DNA from: Roseobacter sinensis
GTDB taxonomy: Bacteria > Pseudomonadota > Alphaproteobacteria > Rhodobacterales > Rhodobacteraceae
Direction of reading: 5' to 3'
Assembly (NCBI RefSeq): GCF_025755255.1
Contig: NZ_JALIEB010000018.1
Coordinates: 1 to 64,000, forward strand
DNA: 64,000 nt
Below are positions 1 through 8,632 of this stretch, piece by piece. Made by a program: the position numbers and the translations under genes. The notes under the pieces were generated by a model, which was not told where the DNA came from, did not search any database, and saw only the letters and a program-made list of their open reading frames with translations. How positions within the stretch are numbered: the first letter of the stretch is position 1; the number at the start of each line of letters is the position of its first letter.

Positions 1-298
1 AAGGCCTTTCGTTCGACACTCTGCTGGCGGACAAGGCCTTCGACAGCAATTGGATTGTCGAAGAGAGGAACGCGCGCGGCACGACCATCTGCATATCCCA
101 GAGACCGCAGCGCAAGGAGCCGCTCGCCATTGACGAGGTGATGTACAAGTCGCGGCATCTGGTTGAGAATTTCTTTTGTGATCTGGAAGACTTCCGGCGC
201 ATCGCATTACGCACAGACAAAACGGACCTCAGCTTCGAGGCTATCGTAAACGCCTGCGCAGCCCTCCTGAACTCAAAGTGAACCTCAACAGACCCTAG
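1..298 (+). mobile_element. Right-hand end of an IS5-family (IS427-like) insertion sequence
   Basis: The window opens inside a transposase reading frame that stops at 281. A short non-coding tail follows, containing AACCTCAACAGACCCTAG, which resembles the terminal inverted repeats of IS5/IS427-group elements (CTAG-like or TA target preference). The left half lies outside the window, so neither the second inverted repeat nor a target duplication can be confirmed. The exact right boundary (about 295-300) is inferred. Confidence 0.6.
3..281 (+). CDS. IS5-family transposase, C-terminal fragment (5' end outside window)
   Basis: Frame 3 is open from the window edge to the TGA at 279-281 (92 codons). 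It reads LLADKAFDSNWIVEE, then DEVMYKSRHLVENFF and FRRIALRTDKTDLSFEA. These match the end of DDE transposases of the IS5/IS427 group: the Asp of LADKAFDS is one DDE acidic residue, and the RHLVENFF helix carries the catalytic Glu. This part of the gene looks intact up to its stop, so it could be the end of a complete element. It has no functional link to the chemoreceptor downstream. Confidence 0.8.
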   Translation, partial: GLSFDTLLADKAFDSNWIVEERNARGTTICISQRPQRKEPLAIDEVMYKSRHLVENFFCDLEDFRRIALRTDKTDLSFEAIVNACAALLNSK

Positions 299-816
299 TC
301 CGCGACCTCAGTCCTTTGTCTTGACGCGACGGTGGTGTTGAAGCGCTCGACGTGGTGCATCAGCTTGTCACTGCGAACGGCGAAGAAGTGCGCGCATTCA
401 AACCGCATCACCGGTCCCGAGCCCCGATCGACCGTAAGTTATTGCACCTGACCCTCTACTTGGTGCCTGACAGCAGCCCTAATCGGCAGCTATATTGACC
501 TCACGGCCAGTACAAAGTCGAAAAGGCTTGGCGCCTTCGGCCATTAGGGTCGCGGACTGCGGACGGATCGTCTCCGGAGCGGGTGTTTTGCGACGTACAA
601 CAAACCCATTTTGTGCCTTCACGCCACCGGATGGACACGCTGTCTGTGGTGCTTCTCTCCCAAAAGACCGAAACTATGTAACGGTATACAATCGCGCACA
701 AAATTGCGCAGCGGCGGGTCAGACGGGCCGCTGCGTTTTCGTCAGGCCCTTAGCCTTTCATAAAGGTCTTTTGTGCATGTTCGCGACGCGCAATACAGAG
801 CAAGGAGGCGCGATCA
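282..816. other. Non-coding region between IS end and chemoreceptor
   Basis: About 535 bases with no credible gene. Short open frames occur on both strands, but they have no recognisable motif and no convincing ribosome binding site. The segment probably contains decayed sequence next to the IS end, a factor-independent terminator near 706-739, and the promoter and leader of the chemoreceptor gene. AGGAGG about 8-10 bases before 817 is that gene's ribosome binding site. Confidence 0.5.
706..739 (+). terminator. Rho-independent terminator
   Basis: A 9-bp perfect stem (707-715 with 727-735, core GCAGCGGC / GCCGCTGC) with an 11-nt loop is followed by TTTT at 736-739. It lies about 80 bases before the chemoreceptor start with no intact gene in front of it. 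It therefore either terminates a gene lost through the IS-associated decay or acts as a leader attenuator. Confidence 0.6.
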
Positions 817-3297
817 ATGGACAAGAGCGAGACAGGATCGAAGAAGAAGGTCATCAAGCGGTGGCGTATGCCCGATTCGATCTACCTCAAATGTCTGATC
901 GCCCTTGCGGTGTCCACGGCTTTGACCATTGGCCTCGTGACCTACAAGTCCATCAAGGCGACCGAAACCATCGCGGCGGGTTCGATCCTGAAACTTGGCG
1001 GCGAGGTCGTTTCGCAATTGGGCGAGCGCGCGGCACCCGCCCTTCGGTTCCGGAAAACAGAAGACATCGACGCCGTCTTGCGCGCCACCCTTGATGGACT
1101 CGAAGGCAGCGTGTCTGGCGCTCTGGTACTCGCCGCAGATGGCGAAGTCGTCGCTGAACAAATGCTTGAGGGGTTCAGCAGCGCGGATCTGCGCCAGACG
1201 GCCGAACGCGCCTTGCAGGAGGGCGTATTGCTTCAGAACCCGGAACGTCTGATTGTAGCTGCGCCAGTCAAATTTGGTCAGAATGCCGAGATCATCGGTG
1301 TGATTGCGCTCGATTGGCGCACGGATGTGCTTGGTGCTTTGGTGATCGAGCAGAAAAAGACATCTGTCCTGCTCGCAGCGGGCGTCGGTCTGTTGATGTT
1401 GCTCATTGTCGGCTTCATGATCAAGCGGATGGTGGCCCGTCCCCTTCTCGCCATTGCCGGTTCGATGCGAGAGGTTGCGGATGGCAACTACCAGGTAGAG
1501 ATCCCGAAGTATCGGCGCGGCAATGAGATCGGTATCGTCGCGCGTGCGCTTGAGCAGTTTCGGGATCAGCTGCATGGATCTGAGCAGGCCCGCAAAGACG
1601 CGGCCATGAAAAGCACTGCACTCGATGCAGGGTCGGCGGCCATCATGATCGCCGATCAGGATTTCAACATTGTCTATGCCTCGCGTGCTGTGCTCAATCT
1701 GCTGCGTGAACACTCCGATGTGATTTCGTCCCGCATTTCGGGTTTCGATCCCGACGCAATCGTCGGCCAATCCATCGACATATTCCATAAGCGCGCAGAG
1801 ATGCAGCGCCGGATGCTGGAAGCACTTGGTCCCGAAGGGCACAATGCGAACCTCGAAATGGACGACATCACGCTCGAGCTCAAGATTTCGAGGATTGATG
1901 GCGAAGACGGCGAACGGATTGGCTATGTGGTCGAGTGGGCCGATGTGAGTCAGCAGCGTCTGAATTCTGCTGTGCTGAAATCGCTTGACAGCAACCAGGC
2001 GCGCGCTGAGTTCGGTCACGATGGCGGTCTTGTCGACGCCAATGCGGCCTTCCGCACCTTGGCAGGTCTCAGCGACGAGACCGAGACCTGCAACTTCGCC
2101 GATGTGGTCTTTGTTGGTAACATGCCAGCGGACCCGAAGGAGCCGATGTTCAGCGAGTTTGAAATCCGCACAAAGGCGGGGACGTCCTCTTATGCTCTGG
2201 GTGGGCTTAGCCCTGTTTTCTACAGCAATGGTGACCTGAAACGCACCGTCTTGATCGCCGCTGACGTGACAGAGGAGCGGCGCCAGAAAGCCGCGGCGAC
2301 GGAAGAACGCGAGCGGCTCCAGATGGAACAGGACGCGATGATCGATGCGCTGAGCGGCGCCCTTTCGGTCCTTGCCGAGGGAGATCTTGCAGTGCGGATC
2401 ACCACCGCCTTCGCGGGTGCGAACGACAAGATCCGCCAAGACTTCAATGTGGCTGTCGAGCGACTGGAAGAGGCGATTACCTCCGTGATATCGAGCGCGA
2501 CAACGATGCGCTCCGAAGTCGAGGGTGTCGCCAGTGCAGCGGCCGAACTCAGCAAGCGGACCGAAAGCCAGGCGGCCACGCTTGAAGAGACGGCGGCGGC
2601 GATTTCTGAGATCAGCGCTTCGGTCACGAGCTCTGCTGAAGGTGCGCGGGATGCACATTCGGTCGTGGGTGCGGCGCAAGACAATGCGCAGACGTCGGGA
2701 GGTGTTGTCCGAGACGCCGTATCCGCAATGGGCAAGATCGCCAGCAGTTCGTCCGAGATTACATCGATTGTGAAGGTCATCGATGACATTGCTTTCCAGA
2801 CGAATCTTCTGGCTCTCAACGCGGGCGTCGAAGCGGCACGCGCGGGCGATGCCGGTCGTGGTTTCGCGGTGGTTGCGTCCGAAGTGCGCGCACTTGCCCA
2901 GCGGTCTTCTGACGCGGCGAATGAGATCAGCTCGTTGATTGCGACGTCGTCGGAGAATGTGGACCTGGGCGTGAAACTCGTTGGGGATGCCGGGGATGCG
3001 CTTGAGCAGATCATCGCCTCGATCTCGGATATCTCCGGCTATGTGTCGCAGATTGCGGGTGCCTCGGAAGAACAGTCGCACAGCATTGCAGAGATCAACT
3101 CGGCCATGAGCCAGTTGGACCAGGTCACGCAGGAAAATGCAGCGATGTTCGAAGAAACGACAGCGGCCAGCCAAAGCCTGTCTCAGATCGCAAACGAGTT
3201 GACTGACCGCGTACAGAGATTCTCGTCAAAAAAGAGCGAGAGTGGACCGGTCCAGGCCGGACAAATGCTTCAAGCGGACACGCGGTCCATCGCCTAG
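817..3297 (+). CDS. Methyl-accepting chemotaxis protein with HAMP and PAS domains
   Basis: An 826-residue transmembrane chemoreceptor that relays ligand or redox signals to the CheA/CheW complex. The ATG at 817 follows a strong AGGAGG. Order: cytoplasmic basic N-terminus, TM1 (about 22-42), periplasmic part to about 180, TM2 (about 184-204), HAMP (about 205-260), one or two PAS-like segments (about 270-480), a second HAMP-like helix (about 495-555), then the signalling domain. The hairpin tip is clear: LLALNAGVEAARAGDAGRGF, followed by VVASEVRALAQRSSDAANEI. The usual LNAAVEAARAGE reads LNAGVEAARAGD here, a conservative change. It lacks the C-terminal NWETF pentapeptide that tethers CheR/CheB. 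No che genes are nearby. The ligand is unknown. Confidence 0.93.
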   Translation: MDKSETGSKKKVIKRWRMPDSIYLKCLIALAVSTALTIGLVTYKSIKATETIAAGSILKLGGEVVSQLGERAAPALRFRKTEDIDAVLRATLDGLEGSVSGALVLAADGEVVAEQMLEGFSSADLRQTAERALQEGVLLQNPERLIVAAPVKFGQNAEIIGVIALDWRTDVLGALVIEQKKTSVLLAAGVGLLMLLIVGFMIKRMVARPLLAIAGSMREVADGNYQVEIPKYRRGNEIGIVARALEQFRDQLHGSEQARKDAAMKSTALDAGSAAIMIADQDFNIVYASRAVLNLLREHSDVISSRISGFDPDAIVGQSIDIFHKRAEMQRRMLEALGPEGHNANLEMDDITLELKISRIDGEDGERIGYVVEWADVSQQRLNSAVLKSLDSNQARAEFGHDGGLVDANAAFRTLAGLSDETETCNFADVVFVGNMPADPKEPMFSEFEIRTKAGTSSYALGGLSPVFYSNGDLKRTVLIAADVTEERRQKAAATEERERLQMEQDAMIDALSGALSVLAEGDLAVRITTAFAGANDKIRQDFNVAVERLEEAITSVISSATTMRSEVEGVASAAAELSKRTESQAATLEETAAAISEISASVTSSAEGARDAHSVVGAAQDNAQTSGGVVRDAVSAMGKIASSSSEITSIVKVIDDIAFQTNLLALNAGVEAARAGDAGRGFAVVASEVRALAQRSSDAANEISSLIATSSENVDLGVKLVGDAGDALEQIIASISDISGYVSQIAGASEEQSHSIAEINSAMSQLDQVTQENAAMFEETTAASQSLSQIANELTDRVQRFSSKKSESGPVQAGQMLQADTRSIA

Positions 3298-4319
3298 GGG
3301 AGATCGCGACGCCAGCGCCGATCGAGGTGGCTTCACTTAGGCCCAAACGTCTTCGAGTGTTTGCAATGATGTCTACTCCGGCCGCCGAGGATATCGGAGA
3401 GTTTACAATCGAATGGGCGCGCCGATGTCACTGGACGCGGGCTCAACAGCGCTCTTCGACCGGTTCTATTGTAGTGGTCGTACATTCTTGACCGTGTTTC
3501 CATCGGGATGATTTTCTCCGCAGCCGCAGCCGCAGCCGCAGCCGCAGCCGCAGCCGCAGCCGGTGCGCGCTCGCGCTGTGCGTCGGCTGGTCTCTTGGTG
3601 GCGCAGCGTTTCGACGTCGTTCGGCTAAAACTTGAGCCCAATGCAGGCTGGAGATGATCTCGCGGTTGAGCGGTTCATCTCTCATTGTTCGTTGGCGGTC
3701 TCGCGATATCCGTTTTCCCAAGGTGACTGCTGCACGACATAGGTTGTCTGTGCGCCGACCGGAGCAATCCAGGCCCGGACAGAATCTGCAGCCAACTCGG
3801 GGGCCTTTCGCTAACCGGACAGACGCGGGAACGCCAAGCAGGACTAACAGGTCCGTCGGAACACAATGCATGTCTATCGAGTTCAGCCTGCGCTTCACCC
3901 TCGCCGCCGGAAATTCGTGGCTGTGCTCATCTATGATGTTCCGCGTATGGAAGGTCTTGCCATAATGTGTGAGTTAGTGAACATGGCGTCATATTAGTTC
4001 GGAAAAACCACTGCGCTCGCAACTAGATGTCCTCTGGCGCCAGTCGCTCAGCGGCGCCCTCATACGCACATAGCGACCGTCGAAGCGGAAGCCCGATGAT
4101 CACCACATCGACGATCTGTGGATTGCGCTGTTTACCGGTTTTCGAACGAGTTAGGATTTGTCCCATACCGGAGGACTGATTGAACAACGGCCCGAGCTGG
4201 TCCAGAGGCAAACCATCACTGTTCTCAATACCTCGGGCCCTGTGTGATCGTCCAAAAACCGGAAGACCAAGACGAGACCTGTTGCCGGCGAGATGCCCAA
4301 CCTGGAAGAGACACACGGC
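3298..4319. other. About 1 kb with no credible gene
   Basis: Short overlapping open frames exist on both strands, but none shows a domain, a good start site or typical codon pattern. One minus-strand frame at 4023-4316 looks slightly protein-like near its end (GLPLRRSLCAYEGAAERLAPEDI in part) and could be a gene remnant, but I cannot name it. Base composition is less G+C-rich than the surroundings in places. A hexanucleotide tandem repeat sits at 3521-3562. The region is best read as decayed or intergenic DNA. Confidence 0.5.
3521..3562 (+). repeat. CAGCCG hexanucleotide microsatellite, 7 perfect copies
   Basis: Seven uninterrupted copies of CAGCCG (42 bases) occur in the gene-poor stretch 3298-4319. 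On the minus strand the only long frame across it reads a Leu-Arg alternation, which looks like a by-product and not a protein. Being a multiple of three, copy-number change would not shift a frame. It is probably a slippage-generated tract. Confidence 0.9.
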
Positions 4320-5315
4320 ATGAGAATTGCTATTCGCGCGGCGAAGGTCGCAGATGTTGACAAGATGGTACCGCTTCTCGTCGACGACGGCCGGCTACGG
4401 GAGCAACAGAATCCCATCCTGTGGAAACTGGCAGAGGACGCTCCAGCGAAGGTCTCTGCGACACTCACCGCGGCGATGGAACAGGAGAGGCCGGCGGTCC
4501 GGCAAAAGTGGTTGCTGGCGGAATGTGAAGGCAGAGTTGTCGGGCTGACACATTCAATCCTGCTGCCGGTGCCGCCGATCTACGCAGGTGTATTCGGACC
4601 TCCCGGTCTCATCATGGAGGATTGCGCCCTGCCGCGGGATGCGCCTTCCGGAACCGCAACTGCATTGCTGGAGGCAGCGGAGACTGATCTGCAGCAAGCA
4701 GGCGCGCAAATCCTGCTTGCGTCTTCGGTCCCTCTGGGAGCTTGGGAAGATGTCTACATAGGACAGGGCTATGCGCCACTGACACTTTATTATGCAAAGA
4801 GCGGCCTGGAGATGACAGAGGCTCAACCCGGGACGCGCCCGGCGACGGATGCCGATGTTCCGGGCATGGTCACCCTGAGCGCAGAGAACCGACAACTCTT
4901 GTTCGATCTCGATGCGTTCTGGGCGCCGCACGCAGAGGCCGACGCACGGTTCGGGACCTGGATGAAGAAGAGCCTGACGCTGCCGGATCGTGATATGTTT
5001 GTCGCTGACGCCGAGCAGGGGGTAGCTGGCTATGTCATCTCTCAACCGGCCACGCCGCTGCATTTCCCGGCACCGCATGACATTTCCTGCATCGGTGTGA
5101 TCGACGACTTTTATCATGCCGGTTTTTCAGACCGGACCGCCTTGGACGCGCACGGGATTGGTGCGCGGGCTCTTTTGACCCGAGCGGAAGCGGCGTTGCG
5201 GACCCGGGGCAACGCTGCCGCCATGGTCGTCTGCCCTGCCGCATGGTCCTCGAAGATCGCCCTTCTCGAAGATGCGGGATATCGCACCGCGATCACCTGG
5301 TTCAAGAAGCGGTAG
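4320..5315 (+). CDS. Tandem GNAT-domain N-acetyltransferase
   Basis: A 331-residue protein made of two GNAT-like halves. Each begins with the typical opening strand and helix (RIAIRAAKVADVDKMVPLL at the start; TRPATDADVPGMVTLSAEN near residue 175). The second half is more complete and ends in the usual strand pattern (LLEDAGYRTAITWFKKR). The acetyl-CoA loop is not canonical in the first half, so that half may be structural. An in-frame ATG occurs at 4293, but the one at 4320 is preferred because GGAAGAG lies about 10 bases before it and the GNAT fold starts at once. The substrate is unknown. It converges on the purine transport operon, with a shared terminator between them. Confidence 0.7.
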   Translation: MRIAIRAAKVADVDKMVPLLVDDGRLREQQNPILWKLAEDAPAKVSATLTAAMEQERPAVRQKWLLAECEGRVVGLTHSILLPVPPIYAGVFGPPGLIMEDCALPRDAPSGTATALLEAAETDLQQAGAQILLASSVPLGAWEDVYIGQGYAPLTLYYAKSGLEMTEAQPGTRPATDADVPGMVTLSAENRQLLFDLDAFWAPHAEADARFGTWMKKSLTLPDRDMFVADAEQGVAGYVISQPATPLHFPAPHDISCIGVIDDFYHAGFSDRTALDAHGIGARALLTRAEAALRTRGNAAAMVVCPAAWSSKIALLEDAGYRTAITWFKKR

Positions 5316-5376
5316 GCGCTCAGCCAAGAGAGCACGCTTATCTCCGACCAAAGCCCGTCGCTGTCGTGGCCCGAGT

Positions 5377-5405
5377 AAAAAAGGCCCCGCCGAAACGGGG
5401 CCTTT
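5377..5405 (-). terminator. Intrinsic terminator of the xdh-ABC transporter operon (probably bidirectional)
   Basis: A perfect 10-bp stem (5380-5389 with 5396-5405, AAAGGCCCCG / CGGGGCCTTT) closes a 6-nt loop. Read on the minus strand, the stem is followed by TTTTTT (5382-5377), the pattern of a strong factor-independent terminator just after the BMP gene stop at 5425. On the plus strand it has only TTT and could weakly terminate the GNAT gene. Confidence 0.9.
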
Positions 5406-5424
5406 CAATCACAAGACAAGACAT

Positions 5425-6504
5425 CTACTGCGGAATTTCGCCAGTGATCCCCTCGACATAGAAGTTCATGCCGGCCAGAGTGCCATCGTCCGCCACTTCG
5501 CCATCAGCGAGCCAATCGCTGCCATCCTGCTTTTTTAGCGGGCCGGTAAACGGATGATACGATCCGTCGGCAATGGCGGCTTTCATGGCCAGCGCCTCTT
5601 CCTTCACGTCCGCCGGCACTGCGTCCGAGATCTCGCCGATGGCGACCATCCCCGGACCGATACCATCCCAGGTATCCATGCTCTCCCATGTTCCGTCTAT
5701 CACGGCCTGCGTGCGGGCGATGTAGTAGGGCGCCCAGTCATCGATGATCGAGGAAACCCGTGGGAAAGGTGCATATTGCGCCATGTCGGAGGCCTGACCA
5801 AAGGTCATGACGTTACCCGCTTCCTGCGCCGCGGCCTGCGGAGCGGTGGAATCGGTATGTTGCAGCACCACATCCGCACCCTGTTCGATCAGCGCCTTGG
5901 CGGCGTCCGCCTCCTTGGCGGGGTCAAACCAGGTGTAGACCCAGATGATCTTGAACTCGACATCGGGGTTCACTTTGGCCGCGTGAATGTAGGCCGAGTT
6001 GATGCCCCGGATCACTTCGGGGATCGGATAAGAGGCGATATAGCCGATGATGTTCGACTCGGTCATCTTACCCGCGATATGGCCCTGGATCGCGCGGCCC
6101 TCGTAGAAGCGCGCCGAATAGGTCGAGACATTTTCGGCCCGCTTGTAGCCGGTTGCGTGTTCGAACTTCACGTTCGGAAACTTCTGCGCCACATTGATCG
6201 TGGCATCCATGTAGCCGAAGGAGGTGGTGAAGATCAGATCCGCACCGTCGAGCGCCATCTGCGTCATCACACGCTCCGCGTCCGGGCCCTCCGCCACGTT
6301 CTCGACATAGACGGTTTCGACCTTGTCGCCCAAGGCCTCCTCGACAGCGAGCCGGCCCTTGTTATGCTCGTAGGTCCAGCCGCCGTCTCCGATCGGGCCG
6401 ACGTAGACAAAGCCGACTTTGGTTTTCTCATGGCCATCGGCAACTGCGCCCGTGGCCAGGCCAAGTGCCACCGCGGCGCCAGCCAGAAAGGTTGTGAGTT
6501 TCAT
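5425..6504 (-). CDS. BMP-family ABC transporter substrate-binding protein (purine nucleoside/base type)
   Basis: A 359-residue periplasmic binding protein of the BMP/PnrA (TmpC) family, whose members bind nucleosides or purines. A signal peptide covers about residues 1-22 (hydrophobic run, then GAVADG). The mature part begins with the family pattern KVGFVYVGPIGDGGWTYEH and carries DLIFTTSFGYMDAT and DVVLQHTDSTAPQAAAQEAG. It is the last gene of a minus-strand operon that begins with xanthine dehydrogenase, so the likely ligand is a purine base, a nucleoside or an oxidised purine. A strong terminator follows. The exact substrate is inferred from context only. Confidence 0.88.
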   Translation of the reverse strand: MKLTTFLAGAAVALGLATGAVADGHEKTKVGFVYVGPIGDGGWTYEHNKGRLAVEEALGDKVETVYVENVAEGPDAERVMTQMALDGADLIFTTSFGYMDATINVAQKFPNVKFEHATGYKRAENVSTYSARFYEGRAIQGHIAGKMTESNIIGYIASYPIPEVIRGINSAYIHAAKVNPDVEFKIIWVYTWFDPAKEADAAKALIEQGADVVLQHTDSTAPQAAAQEAGNVMTFGQASDMAQYAPFPRVSSIIDDWAPYYIARTQAVIDGTWESMDTWDGIGPGMVAIGEISDAVPADVKEEALAMKAAIADGSYHPFTGPLKKQDGSDWLADGEVADDGTLAGMNFYVEGITGEIPQ

Positions 6505-6558
6505 ATTCAGGTCTTCCCCATGTTGAACCGCCTCTTTTGCCGAGGCGTTGGTTTGCCC

Positions 6559-7479
6559 CTAGTTCGAGGCGTGGAATGTCCGGCCGAGCGAGCCGGGCGC
6601 AGCGCTTCTGTCCGCAGACAGGATCACCAGCACCACGATGGTGATAATGTAAGGCGACATTGCCAGATATTCGACGGGAATCGCAACGCCCGCCCCCTGA
6701 AGATTCAGCTGTAACTGAGTGATCCCGCCGAAAAGATAAGCACCCAGCAGCACCCGCCACGGCTTCCAACTTGCGAAGACCACAAGTGCAAGGGCGATCC
6801 ATCCGACCCCGGCGGTCATGCCCTCGGTCCACTGCGGAACGCGGATCAGGCTGATATAGGCGCCGCCCATGCCCGCAAGCGCGCCGCCGAACATGATCGC
6901 CAGCGTGCGGATGCGGACCACCTTGTAACCGAGCGCATGCGCTGCGTCGTGGTTCTCGCCAACCGCCCGCAGGATCAGCCCCAGGCGGGTCAGTTTCAAT
7001 GTGGCCCAGACCGCGGCGACCAGCAGCACACCGATGTAGAGGACCGGATCGTGCGAAAAGAGGATTGGCCCCAGCACCGGGATGTCCGCCAGCAGTCCGA
7101 AATCCACGTCGCCCATACGCGGGGGCTTCACGCCGACATAGCTCTGGCCCAGCAGCGCCGACAGCCCCAAACCGAAGAGTGTCAGCGCCAGTCCGGATGC
7201 GACCTGATTGGCCAGGGCGACCTGTGTGAGCAGAGCAAAGAGCAGGCTGAGCGCGGCCCCGCCAACGGCGGCCGCCACAAAGCCGATCATCGGTGAGCCG
7301 GTCTCCACCGCGATGGCAAAGCCGCAGATCGCGCCGACGATCATCATGCCTTCGACCCCGAGATTCAGTACGCCCGAACGTTCGACCACAAGCTCTCCGG
7401 TGGCAGCCAGCAGGATTGGCGTTGCAGCACTCATCAGCGCTGCGATCAGCAGGATGGGGTTGATCGCGCCGAGGTCCAT
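6559..7479 (-). CDS. ABC transporter inner-membrane permease (purine/nucleoside, second permease)
   Basis: A 306-residue polytopic membrane protein of the BPD_transp_2 family (RbsC/NupQ type). It has about eight hydrophobic segments and the typical N-terminal ATPILLAATGELVVERSGVLNLGVEGMM stretch shared by BMP-linked permeases (quoted in part: GELVVERSGVLNLGVEGMM). The EAA-like cytoplasmic loop region is GENHDAAHALGYKVVRIRT. Its start overlaps the stop of the previous permease by one base, and the binding protein follows after 54 bases. It pairs with the other permease to form the channel. Confidence 0.9.
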   Translation of the reverse strand: MDLGAINPILLIAALMSAATPILLAATGELVVERSGVLNLGVEGMMIVGAICGFAIAVETGSPMIGFVAAAVGGAALSLLFALLTQVALANQVASGLALTLFGLGLSALLGQSYVGVKPPRMGDVDFGLLADIPVLGPILFSHDPVLYIGVLLVAAVWATLKLTRLGLILRAVGENHDAAHALGYKVVRIRTLAIMFGGALAGMGGAYISLIRVPQWTEGMTAGVGWIALALVVFASWKPWRVLLGAYLFGGITQLQLNLQGAGVAIPVEYLAMSPYIITIVVLVILSADRSAAPGSLGRTFHASN

Positions 7480-8561
7480 CAGGCCGTCTCCACCCGGCCG
7501 ATCCGCAGCCGGTAGTTGGTGAAAAGATCGAGCGCCAGCAGGAAGAAAAGCAACATGCCCTGAAAGACCTGGATCGCGGCGGCGGGCAGGCCCAACTGGC
7601 TCTGCGCGATGTCCCCGCCGATGTAGGTCAGCGCCATCAGAAGCCCCGCCAAAACGATCCCGACCGGATGCAGGCGGCCGAGAAAGGCGACGATAATGGC
7701 GGTGAACCCGTATCCGACGTTAAAATCAATGCTGACCTGCCCCGCGGGCCCCGCCACCTCGAAGAGCCCGGCAAGGCCCGCCAGAAGACCGGATGTGCCA
7801 AGGCAGAAGAGAATGAGGCGGCTGGGATTTACCCCGGCGAACCGTGCGGCCCTTGGAGCATCGCCGGTCACCCGCACCGCAAACCCCAGCCGGTGGCGCG
7901 CCAGCAGAACATAGGCAAAGATCACAGCGATCAGCGCCGCGACGACACCCCAATGCATGCCGCTGCCCGCTATGAGCTCCGCATTATGTGCGCTTTGATA
8001 CTGCTGGAGGTTGCGGCTGCCCGGGAAGCCGAACCCTTCGGGATTCTTCAGCAGCCCCAGCGACATGGATGCCAGAAATTGCTCGGCCACATAGACGAGC
8101 ATGAGCGAGACGAGGATTTCATTGGTGCCGAATCGCACCTTCAGCAGCGCGGGGATCATCGCCCAGAGCCAGCCGCCGAAGGCGCCCGCCAGCACCATGC
8201 CAGGGAAGATGAGCGCGCTCTCGGCCGGGTAGAAGGCAAGCCCAAAGCCCGCACCGCACAGCGCCCCCATGATGTACTGTCCCTCGGCCCCGATGTTCCA
8301 GATACCTGCCTTGAACCCAAGGCTCAGCCCGATCGCGATGAGCACCAGCGGCGCCCCCTTGATGAGCAGCTGCGGACGATAGAAAAAGGCGAACTCGCCA
8401 AAGAGCGGCTCCCAGAAGATCGTGAGGATCGACTGCACCGGATCCTTGCCGAGTGCTGCAAAGAGAATCCCTCCAAAGACAAAGGTGGCCAGCACTGCGA
8501 GCACGGGCGTCAGATACGCGAAGGCCCTGCTTGGCTGCGGCCTTTTCTCAAGTCGGATCAA
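7479..8561 (-). CDS. ABC transporter inner-membrane permease (purine/nucleoside, first permease)
   Basis: A BPD_transp_2 permease of about 360 residues (NupP type) with GLSLGFKAGIWNIGAEGQY, a hallmark of BMP-associated permeases, and the coupling loop TGDAPRAARFAGVNP. The start is uncertain. The frame can be extended to a TTG at 8636, overlapping the ATPase stop, but that adds 25 residues encoded mostly by a dispersed Rhodobacteraceae repeat. I prefer the TTG at 8561, giving MIRLEKRPQPSRAFAY, which has a CGAGG motif about 9 bases upstream and matches how such permeases usually begin. The repeat would then be intergenic. Confidence 0.85.
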   Translation of the reverse strand: MIRLEKRPQPSRAFAYLTPVLAVLATFVFGGILFAALGKDPVQSILTIFWEPLFGEFAFFYRPQLLIKGAPLVLIAIGLSLGFKAGIWNIGAEGQYIMGALCGAGFGLAFYPAESALIFPGMVLAGAFGGWLWAMIPALLKVRFGTNEILVSLMLVYVAEQFLASMSLGLLKNPEGFGFPGSRNLQQYQSAHNAELIAGSGMHWGVVAALIAVIFAYVLLARHRLGFAVRVTGDAPRAARFAGVNPSRLILFCLGTSGLLAGLAGLFEVAGPAGQVSIDFNVGYGFTAIIVAFLGRLHPVGIVLAGLLMALTYIGGDIAQSQLGLPAAAIQVFQGMLLFFLLALDLFTNYRLRIGRVETA

Positions 8562-8573
8562 TGCGGCGCGCCT

Positions 8574-8608
8574 CGTTTCTTCTGGCCAAAAATATCCTCG
8601 CCGAAGGC
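8574..8608 (-). repeat. Dispersed Rhodobacteraceae-type repeat, copy A
   Basis: A 35-base element between the transporter ATPase stop and the preferred permease start. On the plus strand it begins CGTTTCTTCTGGCC and ends CTCGCCGAAGGC. It matches copy B at 12031-12065 at 30 of 35 positions with no gap. Related copies lie at 14079-14116 and 18367-18393. Confidence 0.75.
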
Positions 8609-8632
8609 AAGAGACCGTTTTGCGCAACTGGT

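Noticed and set aside
814-3174. Very long minus-strand frame opposite the chemoreceptor
   Set aside because: It mirrors the codon pattern of the real plus-strand gene, which has TM helices, HAMP, PAS and MCP motifs; the antisense product is rich in His/Arg and has no fold. The same applies to the long antisense frames opposite dnaE, coxL, nrdJ and the RND pump.
3443-3898. Minus-strand frame with a Leu-Arg repeat
   Set aside because: The repeat is simply the CAGCCG microsatellite read in one frame; the rest lacks any domain or plausible start.
4023-4316. Minus-strand 97-codon frame overlapping the region before the GNAT gene
   Set aside because: Part of it looks protein-like, but there is no convincing start, it runs into the GNAT 5' region, and no family could be named. 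Mentioned only as a possible remnant.
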